Assembly: GCA_950022295.1 (NCBI GenBank)
Contig: OX465598.1
Coordinates: 69,858,001 to 69,922,000 of the forward strand
Direction: 5' to 3'
Source of the DNA: Bromus sterilis
Taxonomy: Eukaryota; Streptophyta; Magnoliopsida; Poales; Poaceae
Length of the DNA: 64,000 nucleotides
Part shown: in pieces, positions 11,744 through 25,200 of the stretch
How the letters are laid out: the number at the start of each line of letters is the position of its first letter
Position numbering within the stretch: the first letter of the stretch is position 1
Translations under genes and position numbers: made by a program
The notes under the pieces: model-generated
What the model was told of the DNA's origin: nothing
Databases searched by the model: none
Seen by the model: only the letters and a program-made list of their open reading frames with translations

Positions 11744-13442
11744 TGAAGGGGTCGTTGCATAGAAAACAAAAATTTTCCTACGGTTGTAACAGCAAAGATC
11801 ACATCTAGAAGATCACTTGTAACGGTTTGAGAAGGACTCACCCTCGAAAACCAAAAGCTTTAACGAGAACTATTCTCGTGGGTGATGTAGTCGAACACTC
11901 GCCGACCTCAAGGTCGTGATGAAGACTTGACGCCACGAACGGGCAGCGTCTCCGTAGTCGGTCACACGTACAGATCAGTGACGACCTCCGCCCCTTGCTC
12001 CAGTTGGGCAGCGGAAGTAGTGGATTTCTCGGGAACTCTAGTAGCACTATGACATAGTGGTGGTGGTGGTAGAGAAGATCTTGAGCAGGGCTTTTCCTAA
12101 GCACCGTACTCGTGAAACTGGATCAGCTAGCAAGGGGAGGAAGATGCCAACCAAAGGGCATATGACAGATGGAGGAATGAGTGAGTTGTGTGAGGACCTC
12201 CACCCATCTATATATAGGAGGGGGAGGCAGCCCCCAAGGGGTAGCACGCCCCAAGAGGTGCCTCCACCTCTCCCCTCATCATGTGGGTGGACTCTCCACT
12301 CACAAAAACAAAGGGTCACACATTATTCCCATAACTTCCATAATTCTCCACTCAAAATTCCAAGAGTTTATCACATTAAAACACTTTTAATTATCTTGTT
12401 TAATGTCACTCAAATTAATGAACACTTCATTCAATGAGTACTTAATTGATGAACACTTCATTCAATGAACACATTAACAATTATCCCCTTGCACTATTTT
12501 GATATACCGAAACTATTCCAGCAGTTTTATCAAAACAGTCCATGTGCTGTCCAGTATATTCTCCGGCGTTCCGTATCCACTCAAACGCGTCAACGAATCC
12601 TTAAGTGTGTCACCCTACGGTTCGTGAATAAAATGGACATGATAGAGACTCTTCTCTGATCAATAATCATCAGCGGGATCTGGAGATCCATGATGACTCC
12701 CACTTACTCAACGATGAACTAGTGATCGTGTGAACCAAAACTCCGTAACCAATTCCTTTTGTCTTGCGATATTTTACTTGTCCGAGATCCGATCATTTGG
12801 TATCATCCATACCTAGTTCGATCTCGTTACCGACAAGTACTCTTTACTCATTCCGTGATATAACATCCTCGTGAGCCAGTCACATGCTTGCAAGCGATGT
12901 CAATGTGATATCACCGAGAGGGCCCAGGGTATATCTCTCCGTCATCTGGATGGACAAATCCCACTCTTGATCCAGGAGCCTCAACTAACACTTTCCAAGT
13001 ACCCAACGACACCTTTATAATCACCCTGTTATGGTGTGACATTTGATGGAATCAAAGTACTCTTCCGGTGTCAGTGATTGACGTGATCTCATGGTCTAAG
13101 GATTAGGGTTACTTCGTGAAAGTTTGATACAGCAATAGAAACTTTGATGACATGATCGTATTGCTATAACTACTGTGGGTGTATGTTCATCACATCATTC
13201 TCCAATGATATGACCTTGTTATTAACGACATCCAATGTCAATGATCAGGAAACCTTGATCATCCGTTAATCAACAAGCTAGTATAAAGAGAGACATTACT
13301 AGGAACCTTTTCTTTGTTTATTAAACACACATGTATTAACGTTTCCGGTTAACACAATTATAGCATGAAAATAAACATTTATCATAAACATGGAATAAGA
13401 TAATAACCACTTTATTATTGCCTCTCGGGCATATTCCCTTCA
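11744..13442 (-). repeat. Left LTR (3' LTR) of the Copia element
   Basis: 1699 bp, same length as its partner. A TATA box is seen on minus in the CTATATATAG motif near 12208-12217, upstream of the probable transcription start. Short frames shared with the partner LTR (for example 12057-12437) are not genes. Confidence 0.95.
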
Positions 13443-16400
13443 GTCTCCCACTTGCACTAGAGTCAATAATCTAGTTTGGTACGTGCGCATCCAACACCTA
13501 TGGCATTCAGGTGTTATCCATACGCATTGCTAGTGGTAAACCTAATATCCAGATCTGACACTTCAGGTCCGTGTGTATTTGCATTTCTTTGCGTCTCTAC
13601 GCATCACTCATTCACCAATGAGATGGCATTGCATAAATTTGGTCCTCCGGTGAGACCTTAGTCCCTTGAGCTCAAAACATGTTGAATCTATTGTCGTACA
13701 ATAGATCTTCATAGTATTAGCTCGCTTGGAACTACACCTAGTTTGTCAAACAAACTTCTTGACACAAATGCCCTCCTTTGCTGCTGCTAGAGCAGTCATA
13801 TACTTAGCCTTTCGTTGTAGTATTCGTCACAATGTCTTAACTTTGGAACTCATCCAAATCCATTTGGAACTATTCCAAATCTATCATGGAACTTTCTTCC
13901 ATTATATTTTGCCACCTTAACACACTTCCAAAATTGAGATAAATTTAGATTGTATCTTGCGACAAAACTAGTATCAATGTAACACTTTACAATGAACTAT
14001 TGTCCAACATACATAATATATGCTTAGTCCTTCCAAAGCACGTAAGGATATCTTTACTATTGTCCAATGATCATCTTATGAATCATTCTGGTATATGCTC
14101 ATAACATTTAGAGCATAGGACATTCTGGAATTGTACATATCATGGTGTACATGATTGATCAAATCATTCATGTGATATTACTCACCAAGTGTCAAAACAC
14201 TTGAATCTCCCTTCAACCTTTTCCATGCGGCAAGAACCTTTCTCGTCGTTTCCATATTGAACTTATTCAATATTTCATATATGTACTTCGGCCCAACCAT
14301 ATTAGCACCTCAATCTATCTATATAGACCATATTAGCCCAATATACTGGTTTTGCCCAAATCTTCCATTAAAATCAAATTTTCAATGAAACTTCACCCGT
14401 GTCAATAAAAGATACATCATTTCGAATCAACAATATGTCTTCTACATAATGTATTAGAAATATGTCTCAGCGCTCCCACTTAATTTCTTGCAAAAGCAAG
14501 CATCTTCACCGTCTCTGATGAAACTAAACGTTTTAACAATTTCATCATGATGAAGATTCCAACTCCGCGAGTGCTTATTTCAACCATTGAAATTTGCATG
14601 CTATTTTAGCATCCTTGGAATTAACAGAACCCTTTGGACCGTGTCCTGTACACGTCCTAGGTAACCATTCTATTAGAAGAACGTTGTTCCGTTTGTTCAA
14701 CTACCATATACCAAAACTAGCATATGTAGTGGTTGCTACAATAATCCGTCCAGACTAAATATCGTTATGAAAGATCAAATCTTGTCATAGCCAACTCTTT
14801 GAACATAATCGTAAACCATTTTAACGATATGTCGAATATTTCATAGATGTGAGAACATCCACGTCTGTTTCTTTATAGATCCAAACACGGTATCTAGAGG
14901 GTCTTCCAAGTTCAGAAACTTGGTTTCTCGTGTATGAAACTATCACGGATTTTATAGCTTCTAGCCATTTTTACGGAGTCAGGGCCCATCATTGCTTCTT
15001 TGCATGTAGTCGGTCCATTATTATCAAATAACAATGATTCAATCTCAAATCTTACTATTTGATCGATTATCCGAACTACGCAGTTCAATAGGAACTTAGA
15101 TCGTCGTGACCACAACCTTTGGGACACGGGAGCCAAGAGCATTGCGGCCGCTTCCGGGACACTTTCCGGCGCTGCGCCACTTAGCACATAAATCTTAGGT
15201 TCAACAACCTAATCGAAGTTCTATTGTCCTCCCACTTAACTTTTCGCAAAAAATTCCTTCTCAAGAAACTTGATGCTCTTAGCCACAAAAAACTTTTGTC
15301 TTTAGTGTTATGGAGGAATACCCAACGGTTACTTTGGGATAACCTACAAAGACGTACTTTATCCGACTTTGGTTGTAAACATTTTACATATGCCTTGCAT
15401 ACCAAAATTTAAGAAAAAACAAATTGGGTTTTATCCCATTCCATAACTTATATGGTGTCATTTCAACGGATCTCGATGGCGCTCTTTTCAGTGAAAAGCG
15501 GTAGTCTCTAAAGCTTAATCCTTAAAATATAATGGCAATTTTATAAATAACACCTTTGATCCTTACCATGTCAAACAAGGTTTGATTACATCTCTCGAAC
15601 ACTCCATACTCCTATGGTTTTTCGGGAGACGCAAGTTTATGGAACAATTCCTAAACTCTTAGGTGTTTGCTAAACTTTTAACTCAAAAATCTTCCTTTAT
15701 GATCAAATCATAAACTCTTATTTTCTCGTTACAATGATTTTCACTTCATCTTGAAATTTATTTGAACATTTTCAAATATTTCATACTTCTTCCTTATCAA
15801 GTAAATATACACATATATCCACTCAAATCCTTGGTTAAAGTATATGAAGTTATAAGACCCACCACACACGGCTACACATAATGAACTATACACATCAACA
15901 TGTATAATGTCCAATAAGTTAGTCGTCCGTCCCTCTTTGCCTATGAACGGAGTTTCAATCATTTCTAGGAAATTCTTACAAGCGTCAGTTGATTCAAAAT
16001 CAAAAGACTCCAAAAATCCACCATCATGGAGTTTCTTCATGTGTTTCTTTCCAATATGATTCAAGCGGTGGTGTCACTCATAAGTGATCTTCTAATCATT
16101 TGTCTTGCGACATGTTTAGCATCAGTTATTATGGATGTGATTTCTCCAACAAGATTTATAGAGTTCATCCATCTTCTATGAATATGGTGATAATTTGAAC
16201 AACTATTATTCGTATAACACCAGAACAGAATAACAATTATTCAAATAAATCTTGAAGGCTAGGTTTAATTCCAACGATAAACACAATAACACTTTATTTT
16301 GTTTTTGATGAGAATCATCCCATATTAATTTGCTAGTTACTCAGGTCATTGCAACTCTTGTATTGCGTTGTTCTGTATGACACTTCATACCAACCAATCA

Positions 16401-18463
16401 GTATCCAATACTCAAGAATCACATTGTTTAACAAGCAATGAATATACCCATAACATGTATATCATCTATATACCCGAGCTGGACATTTCCAGTCTTTTCC
16501 TTTTTCTTTTTCGCCAAAATATTTTTCAGATCCTCTTTCAGCAATTCCTTTCCTTTTTAGAAGAATTTACCAACATCACTTGTGGTACCATTCAAATGAC
16601 ACATAATCCAAAGTGTGTTAGTCAAATACTAACACCCTTTGATTCTCACTTTGATGTAGATCACCGTCATCAAATGTTTGGTGTTCTTCCAAATTCCATT
16701 CTTTAGTAATCTTATAGTGTAGTAAACATTTTACCTACATCTTCCATTCATCCTATCATGACAACTTTCATGACAAAACTACCATAGCTCATAGGGACAA
16801 ACTGTGAGTACAATATTAGTTCCCAAAACCTTTTTGGGAGATTAGGACACATAGTGTCTCCAACCTTCACAAATTCTCATACAATATGAGAACATGTTTC
16901 TCACTAAATTTTACTCTATCACATTGCAACTAAACATTGTTTCAGATATCGCTATATCTTCCACACATGATAGTTACTGAAACAATCCTTTCAGCTCCTA
17001 GATAACCTTGATAATAACAAACAACATTTGAATATCAAGGATCATGGAGGCAAGTGTGATACTTAGACACTAACACTGGAATTGTTACTCTCAATTTAAT
17101 ACACATTATTAAACTTCATGGAGTAAGCAAGGTTTGCTAAAGTTTGCAATAAGACTTTAAACTTTAGATTGACACTCAAACAATACGGTACCAGTCCGTA
17201 AAGTTAAATATCCAGAATTCTATAGTTCTATTATCTCAATTATAGCTAAGCGCAAAGGTAGTAAACAAATGCCAATGACTACAACGAACTATGCAAATTC
17301 ACTTTGATTTAGTTCATGATAAAATGAGTTCATCTAACTCCCACTCAAAAACAACATCCTTCGAGTCGTCTTTGGTGATTACACAAACCAAATTCACTAC
17401 ACCACGACCGATCATCACGTGAGGCAGTGTAGCTGCAATGGCGAGCATCTCAATATGGTTCATCATATCATCCATATGACTCGTGCTTAACCTTTCGGTC
17501 CATGTTCCGAGGCCATGTCTGTACATGCTAGGCTCGCCAAGTAGAACCTTAGTATTTGCATGTGTTTCAAGGACATGTCTGTACATGCTAGGCTTGAAAA
17601 CACACGTTGTATGTGAACGTAGAGTCTATCACACCCAATCATCACGTGGTGTCTCGAAACGACGAACTTTCTTAACGGTGCATACTAAGGAAGAACATAT
17701 AATTATCTTGATATTAAGTGAGAGGGATCATCTTATAATGCTACCGCAGCGATCATGATCGTAACTAAGCAAAATAAGATGCATAAAAGGATAAACATCA
17801 CATGCATGGATAATGTGATATGATATGGTCCTTCTCGCATTAGATCTCCATCTTGTGCGTCTTGGTATGATCTCCATCATGCCACCGGCGCGCCACCAAG
17901 GTCCATGGCGCCACCACCATGGTCGTCCTTCTCCATTACAATATATCTCATGGATATATCTACAGCACGCAGGCCTTAAAAAGGAAAAAAAACACAACCA
18001 TATGGCTCCTGCCGGTTGTTTACAATAAATCTTATTTCATACAACAATTTTGTAACAATGACCATATCACATCACATGCCCTGCAAAAACAAGTTAGATG
18101 CCTCTAAAATATCTTTGCAAATTTTACGTGGTTTTGGGCTTCCTAGGAAAGAACCGATCTTACCTACGGACAAGAACCACAACGTTGATTCGCTAGTTGT
18201 TTCTTTTCGTCCTTTGCAGGGCCCTCCGTTGCAAATGCCATATCACTAATGCTAGAGAAACTGACACCCCCAAAGTCACTTTATACGGTACAAGCCGTAT
18301 GTCAAGCGTGACACGCAATTTGCGCTTAGGGCCGCTTCAATCCAACATTGCCGCAATATGAACAAGTGCACAAAAGAGGGTAAAAACTAGAGGATAAACG
18401 CCCACATCTCTATGTGTTCTAACCGTACAAAGCATCTACGCATAGACGAGGCTCTGATACCAC
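13443..18463 (-). pseudogene. Copia internal region, degenerate gag-pol
   Basis: Coding remnants occur only as short pieces on minus. 16070-15741 resembles the pre-integrase and integrase start (HIGKKHMKKLHDGGFLESFD). 15187-14912 resembles the integrase to reverse-transcriptase linker (NNGPTTCKEAMMGPDS). The gag start lies around 18250-18050. No piece exceeds about 110 codons and frames change constantly, although total length (5.0 kb) is close to that of intact relatives. The copy could not have supplied its own proteins. Confidence 0.8.
18450..18463 (-). other. Primer-binding site of the Copia element
   Basis: Minus GTGGTATCAGAGCC next to the LTR end, complementary to initiator tRNA-Met. 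Confidence 0.9.
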
Positions 18464-20162
18464 TGAAGGGGTCGTTGCATAGAAAACAAAAATTTTCCTA
18501 CGGTTGTAACAGCGAAGATCACATCTAGAAGATCACTTGTAACGGTTTGAGAAGGACTCACCCTCGAAGACCAAAATCTTTAACGAGAACTATTCTCGTG
18601 GGTGATGTAGTCGAACACTCGCCGACCTCAAGGTCGTGATGAAGATTTGACGCCACGAACGGGCAGCGTCTCCGTAGTCGGTCACACGTACAGATCAGTG
18701 ACGACCTCCGCCCCTTGCTCCAGTTGGGCAGCGGAAGTAGTGGATTTCTCGGGAACTCCAGCAGCACTACGACATAGTGGTGGTGGTGGTAGAGAAGATC
18801 TTGAGCAGGGCTTCTCCTAAGCACCGTACTCGTGAAACTGGATCAGCTAGCATGGGGAGGAAGATGCCAACCAAAGGGCATATGAGAGATGGAGGAATGA
18901 GTGAGTTGTGTGAGGACCTCCACCCATCTATATATAGGAGGGGGAGGCAGCCCCCAAGGGGTAGCACGCCCCAAGAGGTGCCTCCACCTCTCCCCTCATC
19001 ATGTGGGTGGACTCTCCACTCACAAAAACAAAGGGTCACACATTATTCCCATAACTTCCATAATTCTCCACTCAAAATTCCAAGAGTTTATCACATTAAA
19101 ACACTTTTAATTATCTTGTTTAATGTCACTCAAATTAATGAACACTTCATTCAATGAGTACTTAATTGATGAACACTTCATTCAATGAACACATTAACAA
19201 TTTTCCCCTTGCACTATTTTGATATACCGAAACTATTCCAGCAGTTTTATCAAAACAGTCCATGTGCTGTCCAGTATATTCTCCGGCGTTCCGTATCCAC
19301 TCAAACGCGTCAACGAATCCTCAAGTGTGTCACCCTACGGTTCGTGAATAAAATGGACATGACAGAGAATCTTCTCTGATCAATAATCATCAGCGGGATC
19401 TGGAGATCCATGATGACTCCCACTTACTCAACGATGAACTAGTGATCGTGTGAACCAAAACTCCGTAACCAATTCCTTTTGTCTTGCGATATTTTACTTG
19501 TCCGAGATCCGATCATTTGGTATCATCCATACCTAGTTCGATCTCGTTACCGACAAGTACTCTTTACTCGTTCCGTGATATAACATCCTCGTGAGCCAGT
19601 CACATGCTTGCAAGCGATGTCAATGTGATATCACCGAGAGGGCCCAGAGTATATCTCTCCGTCATCTGGATGGAAAAATCCTACTCTTGATCCACGAGCC
19701 TCAACTAACACTTTCCAAGTACCCAACGACACCTTTATAATCACCCTGTTACGGTGTGACGTTTGATGGAATCAAAGTACTCTTCCGGTGTCAGTGATTG
19801 ACGTGATCTCATGGTCTAAGGATTAGGGTTACTTCGTGAAAGTTTGATACAGCAATAGAAACTTTGATGACATGATCGTATTGCTATCACTACTGTGGGT
19901 GTATGTTCATCACATCATTCTCCAATGATATGACCTTGTTATTAACGACATCCAATGTCAATGATCAGGAAACCTTGATCATCCTTTAATCAACAAGCTA
20001 GTATAAAGAGAGACATTACTAGGAACCTTTTCTTTGTTTATTAAACACACATGTATTAACGTTTCCGGTTAACACAATTATAGCATGAAAATAAACATTT
20101 ATCATAAACATGGAATAAGATAATAACCACTTTATTATTGCTTCTCGGGCATATTCCCTTCA
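18464..20162 (-). repeat. Right LTR (5' LTR) of the Copia element
   Basis: 1699 bp, collinear with 11744-13442 without indels noticed by eye. TATA motif CTATATATAG near 18928-18937 on minus. Confidence 0.95.
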
Positions 20163-20167
20163 GCAGC
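20163..20167 (+). repeat. Target-site duplication of the Copia element (right)
   Basis: GCAGC, matching 11739-11743; the Gypsy LTR resumes here. Confidence 0.95.
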
Positions 20168-22248
20168 CTCCTGCTCCGATTCCACCTCTACTCGACAAAC
20201 AACAAACAAGGTAGAAAAGTAAATACAATGCTCAATCACATGATGGAAGGTTGAAACTTGATGTATGTGCTTTGATGTGTGAAGCAATTCCATTTAAATG
20301 GAGTATATTGCAAATTTAATTGCAAATTCAAACTCCAATTTGAATTCAAACGTAGCCAAGTTACATGTGACATTTATTGATCAATTTGAAACATTTTGAA
20401 TTGTGTATGATATGCCTATGAAGTGTGGTTGAAAAGTAGCAAGTTTCCATGGTCCAAGTTGCAAAATCATTTGAATTGAATTTGAATAAATTCCAAATAA
20501 ACCAAATGACATATGCTACTGGTCCCATTTTAAAATCAATTCAAACATAGTTGAAAGTTGGATTTTTGGATAGCTTATTTTCTCCTGATCATTTTTCATA
20601 TATTATTTGTCCAATTTGGAGTTAATATGAATTTTCTATGAATTTCCAAAGTTTGAGCTATTTTCTGGATTTTCTGGAATTCTTTAAATCATTTCAATTT
20701 CTGGAAATTCAATTATGGCGTCATGCTTGCGCAAGGCTGACGTGGGGGGGGGGGGGTTCTGACGTGTGGGCCAGGCTTGTCAGTGGCTGGGTTAATTAAC
20801 CCGGTTAGTTTAAACTAACCGGGGGGATTAAGGCTCTGGGCCCACTCGTCAGTGACACCAGGGGGGTGTTTAGCGAGGGGTTAAGGGCTAACCCACCGGC
20901 GGCTTGACGCCGGTGGACAGGCCACGGCGGCGCCCTTGCCGGAAACTTCTAGAGGCCACGGGAGAGGAAACGGAGGGCATCGGCGTGCTCCTGGATGTCG
21001 TCCGCGTCGAGAGGAAGCATCAGGGGGTCACGGGGAGGTCGGGAGCGACGACGGCGACGTGCTGGGCGGAAACAGAACGACGGCGAGGTTGGGGAAGAGG
21101 CTAGGGTGCACGGCTTGGGTTGATCTTGCGTGCGTTCGAAAGTTGGAACGCCCGCGAGTCAAACGCGCGCACTGGGGCGTCGCGAGGAGCACGAGGGCGA
21201 GCTCTAGCTCAACCATGGCGGCGAGGAGCTCGGTTCTCATGGAGGATTCGTCTAGAGAGGCTACGGGGTGCTAGGAGCTTGGGGGAAAAACTCAGAAGCT
21301 CACCGCGGTTCGAACAGAAGCAACGACAAGCTCGGGGAGGCTTCAATGGCGGTGAATCGACGACGGCGGGCTTGCGGGTCCGGCGACTCCTCGATGAAGC
21401 TGGCGTCGTCTGCTGAGGCGCTCGGGCTCGATTGCTTGAGGGGAACGATGAAGACACCTGCTGCGGTTCTCCTGGACACGGCGGCACGGCTCGGGGACGA
21501 CGTTAGCTGCGTGGACTCGGCGGCGTGCTCCACGGCGGTCCTCGGGCGGCGACGAAATCGAGCACGGGAGGAGGAGGAGGAAGCTATGGAGGGGGGGAAT
21601 GGATCGGGACGGGAGAGAGACGTCTCCAGGCGCGAGAAGGGGGCACGGGGAGGCCTGGAAGGTTCTCGGCGGCGACGTGGCGTCCACGGCTGGCTCGTTG
21701 GCATTCCACCGAGCAGTTTGGAGGCGCGGGGCGGGGAAGAAGACCCTGCTGCCCCTGGTGGGCCGGCTGGGCTGGGTGGGCTGCTCTCGCCTGGGCGCCA
21801 GGTAAGCTTTTCCTGTTTCTTTTCTGTTTTTCTTTTCTGTCATTTGTTTTGGCTAGCAAAAATAAATACTTAGCCATTTTCTAAAATGCTGAAACTTTTT
21901 ATATGGCCTCATAATAATATAGACTAGCCACTTATAAAGTTTGGCACTTTTTAAAATTCAAATAATTTGAACTTTAAATCAAATAGGGGTTTTTGATTAA
22001 TTCCAAGGCACTGTTTGAATATTTGATAAATCCATGAGCATGGGGTGGGTCCCACATCACTTGATATGTGATCACACTCATTTATAAGACTTTTCAAAAA
22101 TCTAACATGAATTTTTGGAGAAGATTTTTATCTGGCCTTTTGAATTAATTCATCTGGGGGGTTCCTTCTCCCATTTTGCTTTTGAATTTGATTTCAAAGA
22201 TTTCTTTTGAAATTTTAACATGATGCAAGTGACTTTGATCCTAGCACA

Positions 22249-25200
22249 TTACCTAACAGAGGGTTCTGACAACTCGCCTCCACTCAACAGAATCTCGTCC
22301 CGAGATTCAGAAGTCTGCGGGAGGAAGGCGGGGTACTCGGCACTGAGACGGTCTTCTCTTTCCCACGTAGCTTCTCTCTCAGAGTGGTGTGACCATTGCA
22401 CTTTCAGAAACCTAATCTTCTGACGACGAGTGACACGCTCTGCGGAATCAAGAATACGAACGGGGTATTCTCGATAAGAAATGTCATCTTGGAGATCAAG
22501 CGTTTCATGGTCGACTTCGCGGATGGGGTCCTTGAAGAAACGCCTGAGTTGGGACACATGGAATACATCATGTACTCGGGAAAGGTGCGGGGGTAGTTCA
22601 AGTTGGTAGGAAACTTCTCCACGTTTAGCAAGAATGCGGAAAGGTCCGATGTAACGTGGGGCCAACTTGCCTTTGATACCGAAACGTTGGGTTCCCTTCA
22701 GAGGAGTAACCCGAAGGTAAGCCTTCTCATCCAGATTGTAGCTCTCTTGCCTATGATGACGATCATAGTAGCTTTTCTGACGAGACTGGGCTGCTTTCAA
22801 TTGATCACGAACAATGCGAACTTGCTCTTCTGCTTCCTTGATCATGTCCGGTCCAAAGAATTGTCTTTCACCGGTTTCTGACCAGTTTAAAGGTGTTCGA
22901 CATCGTCGTCCATAAAGGAGTTCAAAAGGAGCCATGTTCAGACTAGATTGAAAACTATTGTTATAAGCAAATTCGGCGAATGGAAGAGATTTCTCCCAAT
23001 TCTTTCCGAATGAGATAACACAAGCTCTGAGCATGTCTTCAAGAATTTGGTTAACCCTTTCGACTTGACCACTAGACTGAGGATGGAAAGCTGTACTAAA
23101 GGAGAGATGAGTTCCCATAGCATTCTGAAAGCTTCCCCAAAATCTAGAGGTGAAAAGGCTAGCGCGATAAGAATTGATCTCCAAAGGAACACCGTGAAGG
23201 GGTACAATTCTAGAGACGTACACGTCCGCTAACTGGCTAGCAGTTATAGACTCACGAACCGGAAGGAAGTGAGCAACTTTGGAAAGCCTATCTATGACAA
23301 CGAAGATGGCATTGTTTCCTTTCTGGGTTTTGGGAAAGCAGGTGATAAGTCCATACCGACTTTGTCTCATTCCCACTCGGGAATAGACAAAGGTTGAAGT
23401 GTACCAGCAGGTCTTTGATGTTCTGCCTTAATGCGACGACAAACATCACATTCAGCAACAAATTGAGCAATGTCTCTCTTCATCCTAGTCCACCAAAATC
23501 TCTGGCGTACATCTCGGTACATTTTTGTGCTACCGGGATGAATCGAGAGGGGTGTGTCATGGGCTTCTTTGAGGATGAGTTGCCTTAGTTCCCTATTCTT
23601 AGGCACTACCAAACGATTTTCAAAGAATACCGTTCCTTTGCTATCTGTGGAGAAACATTTAGCAACTCCGCTAGCAATGTTCTCCTTGATCCGACGAACA
23701 CCTCGTGCACGCCTTTGGGCAACTATAATTTGATCCTCAAGAGTTGGTTTCGCCACCAAGGTAGAAAGATAGCCATGAGGAACAATCTCAAGGTTGAGCT
23801 TGCGAAAGTCCTCATGAAGAAGTGGTTGATACTGTTGTAACATGAGGTTGTTACAATACGACTTACGACTTAGTGCATCAGCCATGACATTGGCTTTGCC
23901 TGGGGTGTAAGAAATTACTACATCGTAATCTTTTATCAACTCAATCCAGCGTCTTTGCCTGAGATTAAGATCTGGCTGGGTGAAAATGTATTTGAGGCTT
24001 TGGTGGTCGGAATAAATCTCACAACGATTACCAAGGAGGTAATGTCGCCAAGTTGTTAGGGCATGAACTACGGCAGCGAGTTCAAGGTCATGGGTAGGAT
24101 AGTTCTCTTCATGTGGCCGCAACTTGCGTGAAGCATAAGCTACCACATGTCGATCTTGCAGAAGTATGCATCCTAACCCTTGCCGTGATGCGTCACAATA
24201 GATCTCGAAACCCTTTTTGGTGTCTGGAGGTGCAAGTACGGGTGCAGAAGTCAACCTTCTTTTTAGCTCTTGAAAGCTTTCCTCGCACTTGGGAGTCCAT
24301 AGGAATTTCTTATCTTTCTTGAGGAGTTCAGTTAGAGGCTTTGCAACTTTAGAAAAGTTCTCGACGAAGCGACGGCAATAGCTGGCTAGGCCAAGAAAAC
24401 TCCTAACTTGCTTAACCGATTCAGGTGGAGTCCAGTCAAGGACGGCCTGAACTCTCTCGGGATTCACATCAATGCCTTTTGCAGAAATCACGTGGCTTAA
24501 GTAGGTCACTTTTGGTAGCCAAAATTCACACTTGGAGAATTTAGCATACAGGCGATGCTCTCTAAGTTTCATCAATACCAGCCTTAGGTGTTCGGCATGT
24601 TCTTCTTCGTTCTTCGAGTAGATGAGAATTTCATCGAGATAAACCACAACAAATTTATCTAAGTACTCCATGAAGATCGAATTCATCATGCGTGAGAAAG
24701 TGGCGGGGGCATTGGTTAAACCAAAGGACATGACGGTGTACTCGTAAAGACCATAACGAGTAGTAAAAGCCGTTTTGGGAATGTCCTCGTTTCGGATTTT
24801 GATTTGATGATACCCTAATCTCAAATCCATCTTGGAGAAGATAGAGGATCCTGCAAGTTGATCATAAAGATCATTGATCCTGGGTAATGGGTACTTGTTC
24901 TTTATCGTCGCTAAATTTAGCGGGCGATAGTCTACGCACATCCTTTCTGTTCCATCTTTCTTCGTTACGAACAGAACGAGGCAACCCCATGGTGATGAGC
25001 TAGGGCGGATGAAGCCTTTTTCCAACAAAGCTTCCAGTTGGGTTTTAAGCTCAGCTAACTCACGTGGGGCCATTTTGTATGGGCGTCTAGAAATTGGTGC
25101 GGTTCCGGGTACAAGATCCACTATAAACTCTACACACCTGTCGGGTGGCATGCCCGGAAGCTCTTCAGGAAAGACATCCGGGAAGTCACGAACCACCGGA

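Larger units (their letters stand above)
11744..20162 (-). mobile_element. Copia retrotransposon (BARE/Angela-like), coding capacity lost
   Basis: Two LTRs of 1699 bp each (11744-13442 and 18464-20162) flank 5021 bp. LTRs start TGAAGGG and end CCCTTCA. In minus orientation the primer site (18463-18450) follows the right LTR and a purine tract (13456-13443) precedes the left LTR. The LTR start, read on minus as TGAAGGGAATATGCCCGAG then AGGCAATAATAAAG, resembles the BARE/Angela group, and LTR and internal lengths fit. By eye about two dozen differences separate the LTRs (about 1.5%). The interior has no long open frame. Confidence 0.93.
9772..22271 (-). repeat. Left LTR (3' LTR) of Gypsy copy A, split by Copia insertion
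   Basis: LTR sequence occupies 9772-11743 and 20168-22271, about 4.08 kb once the Copia element and one GCAGC duplication are removed. It starts TGTCGGGACCC and ends TTCTGACA on plus. It aligns along its length with 28256-32342. A poly(A) signal (TTTATT on plus, 10314-10319) lies in the part corresponding to R. The GC-rich block 20880-21801 has several overlapping antisense frames and is treated as LTR, not as a gene. Confidence 0.92.

Noticed and set aside
11744..20162. CRISPR-like or tandem array suggested by the two near-identical 1.7-kb blocks
   Set aside because: They are LTRs: matching TG/CA ends, primer site, purine tract and target duplication. This is a eukaryotic genome and no short regularly spaced repeats exist.
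21268..21884. Frames of 100-200 codons in the GC-rich LTR blocks (also 30975-31954 and 46942-47514) as host genes
   Set aside because: They lie inside LTRs, overlap in several frames, differ in frame between the LTR copies, and have Ala/Arg/Ser-rich composition expected from GC-rich DNA.
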